Assembly (NCBI RefSeq): GCF_009901565.1
Contig: NZ_WXEW01000009.1
Span: 248,001-312,000 of the forward strand
Direction: 5' to 3'
DNA from: Herbidospora solisilvae
GTDB lineage: Bacteria; Actinomycetota; Actinomycetes; Streptosporangiales; Streptosporangiaceae
Length of the DNA stretch: 64,000 bases
In this document: positions 52,975-61,074 of the stretch, piece by piece
Numbering within the stretch: the first letter of the stretch is position 1
How the letters are laid out: every line of letters begins with the position of its first letter
The notes under the pieces: generated by a model
What the model was told of the DNA's origin: nothing
What the model saw: the letters and a program-made list of their open reading frames with translations, nothing else
Database searches by the model: none
Translations under genes and position numbers: made by a program

Positions 52975-53360
52975 CAGCAGACCAAGAAGAGGCCGGCGTG
53001 AGCACATACGAGACCGATGACGGCATGGGCTGGGCGCCGACGTGGACCCAGGCCATGACCGACTTCCGCGGTGAGGATGACGAGCCGCCCTTCGACGATG
53101 TCACCGTCCGCATGACCGTGCCCGCGAGCATCGGCGGCAGCCGCGTCCGGGTAGAGCTGTGCAATCTCTTCGGGGACGGCGCCGTTCGGATCGCACGAAG
53201 CGCCATCGGAGTCTGCGGACGCTTCGTCGAGGTCTCCGTCGACGGGCAGTCGTCGATCGAGATCCCGGCCGGCACATCACGGTGGACCGACCCGGTCGAC
53301 CTGACCGTCAGCCACGGCGACGGGATCGCCGTCGATCTGTATCTGCCCGAGTCCTTCTGA
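52971..53360 (+). pseudogene. Truncated SGNH/GDSL hydrolase, N-terminal domain only
   Basis: 129 codons from a GTG that overlaps the monooxygenase stop (GTGA). GWAPTWTQAM, VPASIGGSRVRVELCNLFGD and the ending VDLTVSHGDGIAVDLYLPES correspond to the N-terminal jelly-roll domain of secreted SGNH hydrolases, which normally continues for about 250 aa with the catalytic Ser and Asp-His. The catalytic half is missing, and no second half is seen downstream. Confidence 0.6.
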
Positions 53361-53465
53361 GACTTGCATTGTGCGAAAAACCGGGCCCATGACGGCGCTC
53401 AAGCGATAAAAGCATCGGTGGTCGTTCTCCTGCGACCACCTCGCACGACGGGCTGCTCGGGGCTG

Positions 53466-54149
53466 TCAGGCCGGCCGATCAGAGGTAGCCGATGCCGTCG
53501 AATCGGTAGGTACGCCGATTTCCCGAATGACGACGTCCTCCTGCGCGAGACGTCGAAGTGCGCCGAGCATGGCGTCGCCGAGCACGCCGACCAGGACCAC
53601 GGCCTCGGCGCGCTGATCGATCCCGGTCCGGGCGAGTGTCAGCGCAACCTCGGCCTCGGCGAGTTCGTGTGCCGCGGCCGCGTAGCGGTCGAGCAGGGCC
53701 AGGATGTCGTCCTGTCCGAGCCGGCGGAGATTCCCGACGGCGGCGGCGAGGACGGATCGTGCGGGGTGCTGCTCGCGGACATTCCAGGAAAGACGTTCGA
53801 GGAGGGTGCTGACCACGTCGGATCCGTCAGCCGGGTCTTCTCCTGCGGACGATGACTTCTGGCGTACGAGGGCGTACTGGACGAGCCCGAGCGTCCTGGA
53901 CTCATCGTCGTTTCCGCCACCTGGAGAGGGGTTCTCCAGGTGGCGGAAGAGCTTTCCGACGGTGGCGATCGGCATCTCGCCGATTTCGACCATGGCACGG
54001 ATCAGGCCGAGGCGGTGGACATGGGCTTCGTCGTAGCTCGCCTGATTGGGGCTCGTGAAACGCCCCTGGGGCAACAGGCCTTCCCGGAGGTAGTAGCGGA
54101 TCGTCGGGATCGGCACCCCGGATCGTTCGCTCAGTTCCGCCATCCGCAC
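53466..54149 (-). CDS. MerR-family transcriptional regulator
   Basis: 227 aa. MAELSERSGVPIPTIRYYLR-EGLL is a MerR DNA-binding domain, followed by a dimerisation helix and a C-terminal helical ligand domain of unknown specificity. GTG 54149 preceded by GAGGAG; ATG 54143 is possible. A TATCTATAGTG element in its own promoter also occurs before the operon at 55759, so it probably regulates itself and that operon, which lies just upstream on the same strand. Confidence 0.9.
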   Translation of the reverse strand: MRMAELSERSGVPIPTIRYYLREGLLPQGRFTSPNQASYDEAHVHRLGLIRAMVEIGEMPIATVGKLFRHLENPSPGGGNDDESRTLGLVQYALVRQKSSSAGEDPADGSDVVSTLLERLSWNVREQHPARSVLAAAVGNLRRLGQDDILALLDRYAAAAHELAEAEVALTLARTGIDQRAEAVVLVGVLGDAMLGALRRLAQEDVVIREIGVPTDSTASATSDRPA

Positions 54150-54183
54150 GTGCTGGGCTCCTCACGACATTTCTCGACGACCG

Positions 54184-54198
54184 CCACTATAGATAACG
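54184..54198 (-). promoter_or_regulatory. MerR-regulon promoter element (merR)
   Basis: Plus-strand CCACTATAGATAACG, i.e. CGTTATCTATAGTGG in the direction of transcription, 35 bp before the merR start. TATAGT fits a -10 box. The core CACTATAGATA is shared with 55776-55786. Confidence 0.5.
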
Positions 54199-54230
54199 CG
54201 GAGTCGCGCTCGAAGGAGACCGCGATCAGA

Positions 54231-55337
54231 TCAGGGCGCCGGCAGGACCCGCACCGGTTGGCCGAGCAGTGCACCGACGTACCACCGACCATCGTGCGGG
54301 ACGACGTTCGTCGCTGCCGGGTCGAGGCCCCTGTACCAATGCCGCACCGTGCCGCCCGGTTCGAGCACGAGCACGCCGCCGGTCAGCGGGTTCTCTTCGT
54401 TGACGAAGAGGGAGCCGGGAAGGCGAATCATGATCTCGCGAGCCAGCGCAGTGGGGAAGATCAGGGAGTCGAGTGCCTCGGAGCGGTCGTATAGGGCGAC
54501 GAGTAGTGATCCGTCAGCGTCGACGTTCATTCCGTCCGGTACACCGGGGAGGTCATCGATCAGCACATCACGTTCGCGGTTCTCGAGTGAGTATTCGAGG
54601 ATCCGATAGCGCGTCGATTCCGCGATCCTCAACGCCTCCTCATCGGCGTCGAAGGCGATTCCGTTCGGGAAGTACAACTCGTCGAGTACCTCAGAGATCG
54701 AGGCCGTCGCGGGGTCGTAGCGGAGCAGGCGGCCGGTCGGCCGGCCGTCGACGAAGTCGGGTACGAGATAGGACGGCATGTCGCCGAGGGTGGTCGTGTT
54801 GTATCGCGAGCTCGAGTCGGTGAACCAGATCACACCGTCGGAGCCGATGACCAGATCGTTCGCGAAGAGGATCGGCCGCCCTCCCGCCTCGCCGGCGAGC
54901 AGGGTCACCGTTCCGTTCGGGGAGACGGACTGGAGCCCCGCCCCGTGGTTGGCGATGATCAGATTCTGATCCGCGTCGAAGGCGAGGCCGAGAGGGCGTC
55001 CCCCGACTTCCGCGAACCTCTCAGAGGATCCGTCAGGCGCCACTCGGATGATGTTTCCGTCCCGGTCACCGGTGTAGACCGCGCCCGCGTCGTCGATCGC
55101 GATGTCCTCCGGCCCGTACGGCGCCTCCGTCATGATCGGAGTCGCCTTGACCTCGGTTTGCGACGACGAATCGATCGTGATCGCTGCTCCTGGCGTCCAC
55201 GCCTCGGGATGGAAATCGGCGATCGGGGGCGGGACCGCCAGGAGGAAGACGGGGACGGCAAGGACAGGCACGACGACAAGGACAGCGGCCGCGCCGATCA
55301 GTACCCGCCTTCGACGGCTCCTGGGGGGAGGGCTCAT
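54231..55337 (-). CDS. SMP-30/strictosidine-synthase-like membrane-anchored propeller
   Basis: 368 aa. N-terminal anchor (RRRRVLIGAAAVLVVVPVLAVPV) then a six-bladed propeller as in strictosidine synthase-like/gluconolactonase proteins: FANDLVIGSDGVIWFTDSSS, YFPNGIAFDADEEALRIAES, PGVPDGMNVDADGSLLVALY. These often act as lactonases or arylesterases at the cell surface. Its ATG overlaps the stop of the four-TM protein gene (ATGA). Both belong to the MerR-linked operon. Confidence 0.84.
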   Translation of the reverse strand: MSPPPRSRRRRVLIGAAAVLVVVPVLAVPVFLLAVPPPIADFHPEAWTPGAAITIDSSSQTEVKATPIMTEAPYGPEDIAIDDAGAVYTGDRDGNIIRVAPDGSSERFAEVGGRPLGLAFDADQNLIIANHGAGLQSVSPNGTVTLLAGEAGGRPILFANDLVIGSDGVIWFTDSSSRYNTTTLGDMPSYLVPDFVDGRPTGRLLRYDPATASISEVLDELYFPNGIAFDADEEALRIAESTRYRILEYSLENRERDVLIDDLPGVPDGMNVDADGSLLVALYDRSEALDSLIFPTALAREIMIRLPGSLFVNEENPLTGGVLVLEPGGTVRHWYRGLDPAATNVVPHDGRWYVGALLGQPVRVLPAP

Positions 55338-55759
55338 GCGGCCGCCTCCGTGACTCGGGTACGTCCCCTCGTGCTGCCACGGCGGGCCACGGCGGTCTGC
55401 GCGATGATCGCTGCCAGCACGAGGACACAGGCGATGTCGAATGCCTGGATGAAGGGGTTGACCAGCGCCTGAGCGTCCGGCCGCGTGATCGTGAGCGCCA
55501 CTGCTGAGCTCTTGGAGACGATCACGCCGACGGCGACCGGCACGCGCACATCCTGACGAAACGCCGACCACACGAGCGCGATGCCCGCAAGGAACTGAAA
55601 CACCCCGCGGTGCTGAAGAAGCGTGAGAACCATCGGCTCGGGATCGGATATGCCGTAGGAGCCGAGCTGCTCAGGCTGGAACACCGCCAGCACCGGCACC
55701 GCTGTGAACACCCCCATTCCAATTAACGCGGTGCGTGTCGCGATCTCTCCGACCCTCAT
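55334..55759 (-). CDS. Four-TM membrane protein
   Basis: 141 aa with four helices (about 10-27, 48-66, 72-92, 106-124). No family assigned beyond resemblance to small DUF4345/DoxX-like membrane proteins. GGAGG lies 6 bp before the ATG. First gene of the operon with the propeller protein, under the promoter with the CACTAT-AG-ATAGTG palindrome. Confidence 0.75.
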   Translation of the reverse strand: MRVGEIATRTALIGMGVFTAVPVLAVFQPEQLGSYGISDPEPMVLTLLQHRGVFQFLAGIALVWSAFRQDVRVPVAVGVIVSKSSAVALTITRPDAQALVNPFIQAFDIACVLVLAAIIAQTAVARRGSTRGRTRVTEAAA

Positions 55760-55775
55760 ATGTAACCTCCAGTGG

Positions 55776-55789
55776 CACTATAGATAGTG
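55776..55789 (-). promoter_or_regulatory. MerR-regulon promoter element (membrane protein operon)
   Basis: CACTAT-AG-ATAGTG, 6-bp arms, overlapping a TATAGT -10 box on the minus strand 17-30 bp before the start at 55759. Shares CACTATAGATA with the merR promoter at 54185-54195. Confidence 0.6.
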
Positions 55790-55806
55790 GTGGTTCACAC
55801 TGTAGG

Positions 55807-56156
55807 TTACGGCTGTGCTGGTAGCAACCGTGCGATGAGCCGGCCTGCCACGGTGATCGGCCCGACGAGAGCGAGGAGTTCCTTCCGGCCGCGCACGAGC
55901 TCCAGCCAGGGCGCCGGATGTCGATCTCGGAGATCCACAGCGAGGCAGGATCGCCGGCGGGGTCCGTGCCGTATCGAATTCCGATCAGGGATGGGCCGGG
56001 ACCGTTGGGGCCGGTTTGTCTAAACGGACCGACCACTCGGCGTCGTAGCCGCGAGAGGGGGCCAACGGCTCGGTGCAGGTCGAGGTCTGGAGTGCGATCG
56101 GCGACCAACCTGGGAATCGGCAACCAGAGCGTCATCCGGCTGCCCTTCGCCTCCAT
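55807..56156 (-). pseudogene. Frameshifted small gene of unknown family
   Basis: From ATG 56156 one minus-strand frame reads MTLWLPIPRLVADRTPDLDL ... GPSLIGIRYGTDPAG ... LWISEIDIRRP. At about 55908-55918 the sense moves to another frame, LELVRGRKELLALVGPITVA-GRLIARLLPAQP, ending in TAA at 55807. Joined, it makes a protein of about 116 aa. Both pieces have high GC3, so this looks like a real gene with one indel, or a sequencing error. Family not recognised. Confidence 0.45.
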
Positions 56157-56237
56157 CAGACCCGGCGCGCTTCAGCGCCCGACACCATGACGGGCACGAG
56201 CGATCAGTTGCTGACAACCGTGGACATCCGAGAGTGT

Positions 56238-57110
56238 TCAGCGGCCGATCGTCTCCAGGTCGGCCATGTCCTCATCGGAGAGGGAGAGCCCCGCGCCCAC
56301 GATGTTCTCCCTCAGATGTGCCGTCGACGACGTGCCGGGGATGAGCAGGATGTTCGGTGAGCGCCGCAACAACCAGGCCAGCGCCACCGACATCGGCGTC
56401 GCCCCCAGCCGTGCCGCGACCTTGGAGAGCACGTCGGATTGCAGCGGCGTGAAGCCTCCCAGCGGGAAGAACGGCACGTAGGCGATGCCGTCGGCGGCGA
56501 GCGTGTCGATGAGGTGGTCGTCGTGGCGGTGGGCGAGGTTGTACATGTTCTGCACGCAGACGATCGGGGCGATGCCGCGGGCCTCGGCGATCTGCTCGGT
56601 GGTGGCGTTGCTGACCCCGAGGTGACGGATCAGGCCCTCGCGCTGGAGGTCGGCGAGGGTCCCGAACGCCTCGGCGAGCGACCCGGACTTGGGGCCTTCG
56701 GCGTCGCCCATGCGCATGTTGACCAGGTCGAGGGTCTCGATTCCAAGGGACCGGAGGTTGGCGTGGACCTGCTCGCGCAGATCCTGGGGTCGTCGGGCGG
56801 TGGGCCAGCCGCCTTGCGCGTCTCGGATGGCCCCCACCTTGGTGGCGATGAACAACGACTCCGGGTAGGGGTGCAGGGCTTCGCGGATCAGCTCGTTGGT
56901 GACGCGCGGTCCGTACGCGTCGCTGGTGTCGATGTGGGTGATTCCGGACGCGACGGCTTCGTGCAGAACCGCCAGGGCGCCGTCGTGGTCGGCGGGTGGT
57001 CCCATGACCCATGGGCCGGCGAGTTGCATCGCGCCGTAACCGAACCGGGTGACGGTCGCGTCGCCCAGCGTCCAGGTGCCGCCGGGAAGTGAGGTGGTCG
57101 GCGCGTTCAT
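56238..57110 (-). CDS. Aldo/keto reductase
   Basis: 290 aa. TIM-barrel AKR with ITHIDTSDAYGPRVTNELIR (Asp, Tyr of the tetrad), FIATKVG (Lys) and LIRHLGVSNATTEQI, plus the C-terminal LLIPGTSSTAHLREN NADPH motif. The position of the catalytic His is occupied in LVNMRMGD by Arg, as in some actinobacterial members, which may alter the reaction. Divergent from an HxlR regulator with operators between them, so it is probably induced by an electrophile or carbonyl stress. Confidence 0.9.
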   Translation of the reverse strand: MNAPTTSLPGGTWTLGDATVTRFGYGAMQLAGPWVMGPPADHDGALAVLHEAVASGITHIDTSDAYGPRVTNELIREALHPYPESLFIATKVGAIRDAQGGWPTARRPQDLREQVHANLRSLGIETLDLVNMRMGDAEGPKSGSLAEAFGTLADLQREGLIRHLGVSNATTEQIAEARGIAPIVCVQNMYNLAHRHDDHLIDTLAADGIAYVPFFPLGGFTPLQSDVLSKVAARLGATPMSVALAWLLRRSPNILLIPGTSSTAHLRENIVGAGLSLSDEDMADLETIGR

Positions 57111-57161
57111 CGTGGTGCCTTTCGTCCTGTCTGGTGGTTTCGGCCTGCCTGGACGAGTATT

Positions 57162-57212
57162 GGAGAGTTACTTCCCAAGGGGAAGTAGGCACTCTAGAGT
57201 GCGTAACTCTCC
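57162..57212. promoter_or_regulatory. HxlR operator region with nested inverted repeats
   Basis: Three nested symmetries lie between the aldo/keto reductase and hxlR starts: TACTTCCC-aag-GGGAAGTA at 57169-57187, a perfect palindrome GCACTCTAGAGTGC at 57189-57202, and outer arms GGAGAGTTAC (57162-57171) / GTAACTCTCC (57203-57212). These are plausible binding sites for a dimeric HxlR regulator and may cover both promoters. Confidence 0.65.
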
Positions 57213-57233
57213 CGCAGGCGAAAGGCGAGACCG

Positions 57234-57695
57234 GTGAAGCCGACGAAGGCCGCCCAGAGGGCGCAGGCCAAGATGGAGTACGACGTGTTCCTGGCGGCGT
57301 GCCCCAGCCGCCAGCTCCTCGACCGGATCTCCGACAAGTGGGTCGTGCTGATCCTCTGTGCCCTCGGAGGCGACGCGGCGGACAAAGGCCGTACAGCAGG
57401 CGCATCCGGCCAGCCGGACGCGTCGGCCACCCCACAGGTGATGCGTTACTCCGAGCTCTCCCGGCTGCTGGCGGGGGTCAGCCAGAAGATGCTGACCCAG
57501 ACCCTGCGTGCGCTCGAACGCGACGGCCTGGTCGTCCGTACCGTGAAGCCGACCGTTCCCGTCACGGTCACCTACGAGCTGACCGACCTCGGCCTCTCAC
57601 TCCACCGCCTGACCCGCGACCTCACGCGCTGGGCGCACAGCCACATGGACCAGGTCCTCGCCAACCGCGAGGAACACGACGCCCGCGTGTCCTGA
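57234..57695 (+). CDS. HxlR-family transcriptional regulator
   Basis: 153 aa, GTG start. The HxlR fold shows CPSRQLLDRISDKWVVLILCAL at the N-terminus, then RYSELSRLLAGVSQKMLTQTLRALERDGLV and VTYELTDLGLSL. Between them is a longer linker (DAADKGRTAGASGQPDASAT) than usual. The single conserved Cys near the N-terminus could sense reactive aldehydes or quinones. Regulates the divergent aldo/keto reductase by inference. Confidence 0.92.
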   Translation: MKPTKAAQRAQAKMEYDVFLAACPSRQLLDRISDKWVVLILCALGGDAADKGRTAGASGQPDASATPQVMRYSELSRLLAGVSQKMLTQTLRALERDGLVVRTVKPTVPVTVTYELTDLGLSLHRLTRDLTRWAHSHMDQVLANREEHDARVS

Positions 57696-57940
57696 TCAGC
57701 TCGCTGTCACGCCTCGATCGGGCGCCGGCTGGGCGGGTCTTCGGCTGTGCCGGCACCACCGCCCTCGGTGAGGGGGTGCCACCCGAATACGGCGGAAACG
57801 GGCCGCGCTCCTGATCGTTGGGATTGTCGGATTCATTCGGCCACCGCGGCCGTCGCTGGCGTCGTGGCCGTGGCTGTGACCGCGGTCCGTCTCACGACCA
57901 ACCGACCCGAAAGAATCAGCCGGTCGACTCGGGGCGAGAG
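57696..57940. other. Gap with a possible membrane-protein tail
   Basis: 245 bp between hxlR and the cofilin-like gene (convergent). In two plus-strand frames, AALLIVGIVGFI and ATAAVAGVVAVAVTAVRLTT, followed by basic residues and a stop at 57944, resemble a broken transmembrane segment. No start codon joins them. Likely a remnant; nothing else seen. Confidence 0.25.
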
Positions 57941-59032
57941 TTAGTTGTAGATACCGCCGTCCTGCACCTCGCCCTGCCTGATGCGATCATCCTGTTCCGC
58001 GTCCCTCTCCTCCTGTGTCAGTTTCTTCTCCTCCCACTTGTCCCACTCCTGCTCGGACTCGGTCGGCCTGAACATACGGCGGGCCTTTTCCCACAACGCG
58101 TCACGAGTCACCGCAGAATGATCGGAGACATCGCCCAGATAATATTCGGCGGCCCCCCCGACCTTTTCGCTCATGATTCCCGTAGGAGTGAAGCCCGCCT
58201 CGTAAGCCCCCATGGCGGTTCCGTCACTGCCGCTGTAATAAAGGCCTCTCGTCTTCTCCGGAGCGGCGCCGGGAATCCAGGTGAAGAAAAAGGTGAGGGT
58301 GGGATGGGAATCCGAGCCCAGATCTCGGATGTCCAGGGTGTAGAGGCCCCAGCGGCAGTCGTCGGCGGGCAGGCCCGCGAGAAACTCGTCGTAGGGTGCC
58401 GCCGGGTCACCGGTCTGAGCCACGTCCAGCAGGAAGAACCGATTGATCTTGAAGATGGCGTGTCCGTACGTCGCGGTCTCGGACTCGGCCTCGTCGCGGA
58501 TCTGCATGAGCAACTGCTCCGTCTTCGGGGCGAGCCGCCCGACGGAGACCTCCCGGTCGGGCACGGGCAGTTCGCGTGGCGGCCCGGCGGCCACCAGCCG
58601 GTCGAGCACCGCCCCATTCGACAGGGCGGTGTGGTCGGTGGCCGTGTGTAACACCAGCACCCGGTCGAATGCCCGCGTGAGAATCGCCGTGGACTCCTCG
58701 TAGAGTCTCCTCTGGGCCGCAGGGGCGGCCTCGGGCAGCCAGGTGAACAAGACGGGCTCGAAACTGCACAGGCTGCCGTACGAACCGAGGTCCATGGCGC
58801 AGAGACCCCACCGGCATTCGTCGGCGGGCAGCGCGGCCAGAAAATCGTCGAAGGTCCGGGGATCGGGCTCGTCGTCCTCCGAATCCTCGTCGTCCGCCAA
58901 CCCGTCGATTTCCGGGATGATGACCGATTCGGCCTCGTCGATCCGGTAGATCACGTAGCTGGACTCCAGGTATTCCACCACGTTGGAGTATGCGGTCATC
59001 ACATCGGAATTGAGATCGAGGTTTCCGGACAT
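57941..59032 (-). CDS. Tandem ADF/cofilin-like domain protein (twinfilin-like layout)
   Basis: 363 aa. Two copies of a domain whose residue pattern is that of eukaryotic actin-depolymerising factor/cofilin. Domain 1 (~1-147): SSYVIYRID, FDDFLAALPADECRWGL, PVLFTWLPEAAPAAQRRLY. Domain 2 (~165-305): YGHAIFKIN, APYDEFLAGLPADDCRWGLY, LTFFFTWIPGAAPEKTRGLY, SEKVGGAAEYYL. Cofilins read similarly: [YF]xxFLxxLPxxDCRYAxYD, then a strand with FxxWxPxxAPxxxKMxYASS. The first residues MSGNLDLNSDVMTAYSNV also match the cofilin start, including Ser2. Acidic insert 45-58, charged tail 325-360. ATG 59032 with GAAGGGAG upstream. No signal peptide. No actin-like gene in the window; partner unknown. Confidence 0.75.
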   Translation of the reverse strand: MSGNLDLNSDVMTAYSNVVEYLESSYVIYRIDEAESVIIPEIDGLADDEDSEDDEPDPRTFDDFLAALPADECRWGLCAMDLGSYGSLCSFEPVLFTWLPEAAPAAQRRLYEESTAILTRAFDRVLVLHTATDHTALSNGAVLDRLVAAGPPRELPVPDREVSVGRLAPKTEQLLMQIRDEAESETATYGHAIFKINRFFLLDVAQTGDPAAPYDEFLAGLPADDCRWGLYTLDIRDLGSDSHPTLTFFFTWIPGAAPEKTRGLYYSGSDGTAMGAYEAGFTPTGIMSEKVGGAAEYYLGDVSDHSAVTRDALWEKARRMFRPTESEQEWDKWEEKKLTQEERDAEQDDRIRQGEVQDGGIYN

Positions 59033-59553
59033 TCGCGGCTCCCTTCGCGCGGCCTGCCCCACGCTAATGGCCCGCTGATGCCATTGAAAGATCACAAAGT
59101 TGTGGCTCTCGGCGACATTGCCAAAACGAATTCTGGGACCCTAGTGGGGCCGTAGACGGGAGTTCACCGGCGGATGCGACAGGCGGAATGCTCCGCATTC
59201 CCTTCATCGAAGCGGCGAACGGCTCCGGGCGCCCCGTCTGGTCAGGCGAGGCGTGCGTCCGCGTACGCCGGCCATGGTTGGTGTGGGAGACATCGAAGGA
59301 CGAGCTTCCCGTCGACCAACGGATCGAAGGGGGAGTGGCCGGCGCCAACCGCGTCCCCCTGCTGAACAACTCGCAGTTTCCGCGGAGCTGCAGCACGCGA
59401 CCCCTGCCTTCAGACGGAGGACTTCGGCCAGACCACCGCCGCGGCACTGCTCTTCCCCGAGGCCGATGACTGCGGAGTGGTATCGCCTGGTGTATCCGAT
59501 CAAACTCCTACAGGGTCTTGATCCGCTCCTCGCCATTCATGGCGATGGCGAGG
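59033..59553. other. Intergenic stretch before the cofilin-like gene
   Basis: 521 bp without a firm gene. A 93-codon plus-strand frame from ATG 59188 (MLRIPFIEAANGSGRPVWSG onward) has some coding character in its first 65 codons but no family, no good ribosome site and a degenerate end. Probably contains the promoter for the minus-strand cofilin-like gene. Confidence 0.35.
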
Positions 59554-60189
59554 TCATATGTCAGACGGGGCAGGAGCGGCGTACCGGGCGACGATGGTGC
59601 GGACGGCCTCGTCGACCACCTGAGCGACGCGTTCGGCGCTCACCTGCCAGCCCGGCACCAGGAGGGTCGGCCAGAAGACGTAGTTGGAGATCATGCCCAG
59701 GAACTGGGTGGCTGCGAGGTCCACGTCTTCGACCCGCACCGTTCCCGCCTCGTGCTCGGCCAGGAGGTAGCTGCGTACGGACTCGAAGTAGGGCATCTTC
59801 CCGTGCGCGAACTGCGCGTTGGCGAGTTCGGGGAATCGCGGCAGTTCGGCGATGACGATTCGGAACAGGTCGGTCATCTGGGCACGGCTCAACAGCTGGG
59901 CGTAGCGGCGACCGATGGTGCTGAGCCCGTCGACGACGTTGCCAGCCGGCGGAGGATCCTCTTCGTCGGCGGTTGACCAGGATTCGGTGACCATGGCGTC
60001 GAACAGGGCGGCCTTGCTCGGAAACTGCTTGAACAAGGTGGCCCGGGAAACGCCTGAGCGCTCTGCGATCCGCGCCAGCGACGTCCGGTCGTAGCCCAAC
60101 TCGAGGAACAAAGCGGTCGCGGCCGCCACGATCAGCGCCCGCTTCTCCTGGGCGATGCGCTGGTGATACGTCGTCACGACCCCGCTCAT
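59554..60189 (-). CDS. TetR-family regulator
   Basis: 211 aa. HTH: ATALFLELGYDRTSLARIAE-RSGVSRATLFKQFPSKAALF; C-terminal TetR_C-type ligand domain with conserved FWPTLLVPGW. Divergent from an SDR gene, with two inverted repeats of GGTGAG/CTCACC between them, one close to each promoter. Likely represses itself and the SDR-Ddn operon. Confidence 0.9.
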   Translation of the reverse strand: MSGVVTTYHQRIAQEKRALIVAAATALFLELGYDRTSLARIAERSGVSRATLFKQFPSKAALFDAMVTESWSTADEEDPPPAGNVVDGLSTIGRRYAQLLSRAQMTDLFRIVIAELPRFPELANAQFAHGKMPYFESVRSYLLAEHEAGTVRVEDVDLAATQFLGMISNYVFWPTLLVPGWQVSAERVAQVVDEAVRTIVARYAAPAPSDI

Positions 60190-60204
60190 AGGCCGAGTAT
60201 ACGA

Positions 60205-60224
60205 GGTGAGTGGCTTGACTCACC
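60205..60224. promoter_or_regulatory. TetR operator 1
   Basis: GGTGAGT-ggcttg-ACTCACC, perfect 7-bp arms, 16 bp upstream of the TetR start. Confidence 0.65.
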
Positions 60225-60251
60225 ATTGCCACCCGCCTACTGTCGGGGGAG

Positions 60252-60273
60252 TGGTGAGTCGCTCGGCTCACCA
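60252..60273. promoter_or_regulatory. TetR operator 2
   Basis: TGGTGAG-tcgctcgg-CTCACCA, perfect 7-bp arms, 21 bp upstream of the SDR start. Same GGTGAG half-site as operator 1 but with a longer spacer. Confidence 0.65.
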
Positions 60274-60294
60274 TCACGTACCGAAGGAACACTG

Positions 60295-61074
60295 ATGCGC
60301 CGCTTCGACAACCAGACAGTGCTCGTGACCGGTGGGACCGGTGGCCAGGGATCGAGCCACGTACGTGCCTTTCATGCGGAGGGAGCGAACGTGGTGATCG
60401 GCGACATCGACGCCGAACGCGGCGCCGCTCTCGCCGCCGAGCTCGGGACCCGCGCTCGCTTCACCCGCCTCGACGTCACCGATGAGAGCTCGTGGTCCGC
60501 CGCTGTGCTGGCCGCCGAGAGCGCCTTCGGCGCCCTGAACGTGCTCGTCAACAACGCGGGCGTCCAGAACCCGCCGGCGCCGATCGAGAAGACGGACCAG
60601 GCCACGTGGTCGCGCATCCTCGACGTCAACCTCACAGGGACCTTCCTCGGCATCAAGGTCGCCGCCCCTGCTCTGCGCCGCGCAGCAGGGGGAGCCATCG
60701 TCAACATCGCCTCGACGATGGGCCTGGGCGGCACGGCGCACTACGCGCCGTACGTCGCCAGCAAGTGGGCCGTGCGCGGTCTCACCCAAACGGCGGCGCT
60801 CGAGCTCGGCCGGGACCACATCCGCGTGAACACCATCCACCCCGGCGTGATCGCGACCTCCTTCATCCAGGAACCAGCGGCCGGCGCCACCGCGGCAATC
60901 GCCGACTTCTACTCACCCGAGCCGTTCGCCATCCCCCGACTTGGAGAGCCGACCGACGTCACCCGGCTTCTCCTGTTCCTCACGTCATCAGAGGCGTCGT
61001 TCATCACGGGATCGGAGTACGTCATCGACGGTGGACTCCTCCTCGGGCCCGCCCTTCAGATGGAGACCGCATGA
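60295..61074 (+). CDS. Short-chain dehydrogenase/reductase
   Basis: 259 aa classical SDR: TGGTGGQG cofactor loop, GDIDAERG (Asp favours NAD), NNAG, catalytic Ser-Tyr-Lys in NIASTMGLGGTAHYAPYVASK, and IHPGVIATSF. ATG 60295 has GAAGGA upstream. Its stop overlaps the start of the Ddn-like gene (ATGA), and both are under the divergent TetR. Probably a hydroxy-steroid/alcohol-type oxidoreductase; substrate unknown. Confidence 0.92.
   Translation: MRRFDNQTVLVTGGTGGQGSSHVRAFHAEGANVVIGDIDAERGAALAAELGTRARFTRLDVTDESSWSAAVLAAESAFGALNVLVNNAGVQNPPAPIEKTDQATWSRILDVNLTGTFLGIKVAAPALRRAAGGAIVNIASTMGLGGTAHYAPYVASKWAVRGLTQTAALELGRDHIRVNTIHPGVIATSFIQEPAAGATAAIADFYSPEPFAIPRLGEPTDVTRLLLFLTSSEASFITGSEYVIDGGLLLGPALQMETA

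Noticed and set aside
59188-59469. 93-codon plus-strand ORF near the cofilin-like gene
   Set aside because: No homology recognised, weak ribosome site and poor codon character in the last third.
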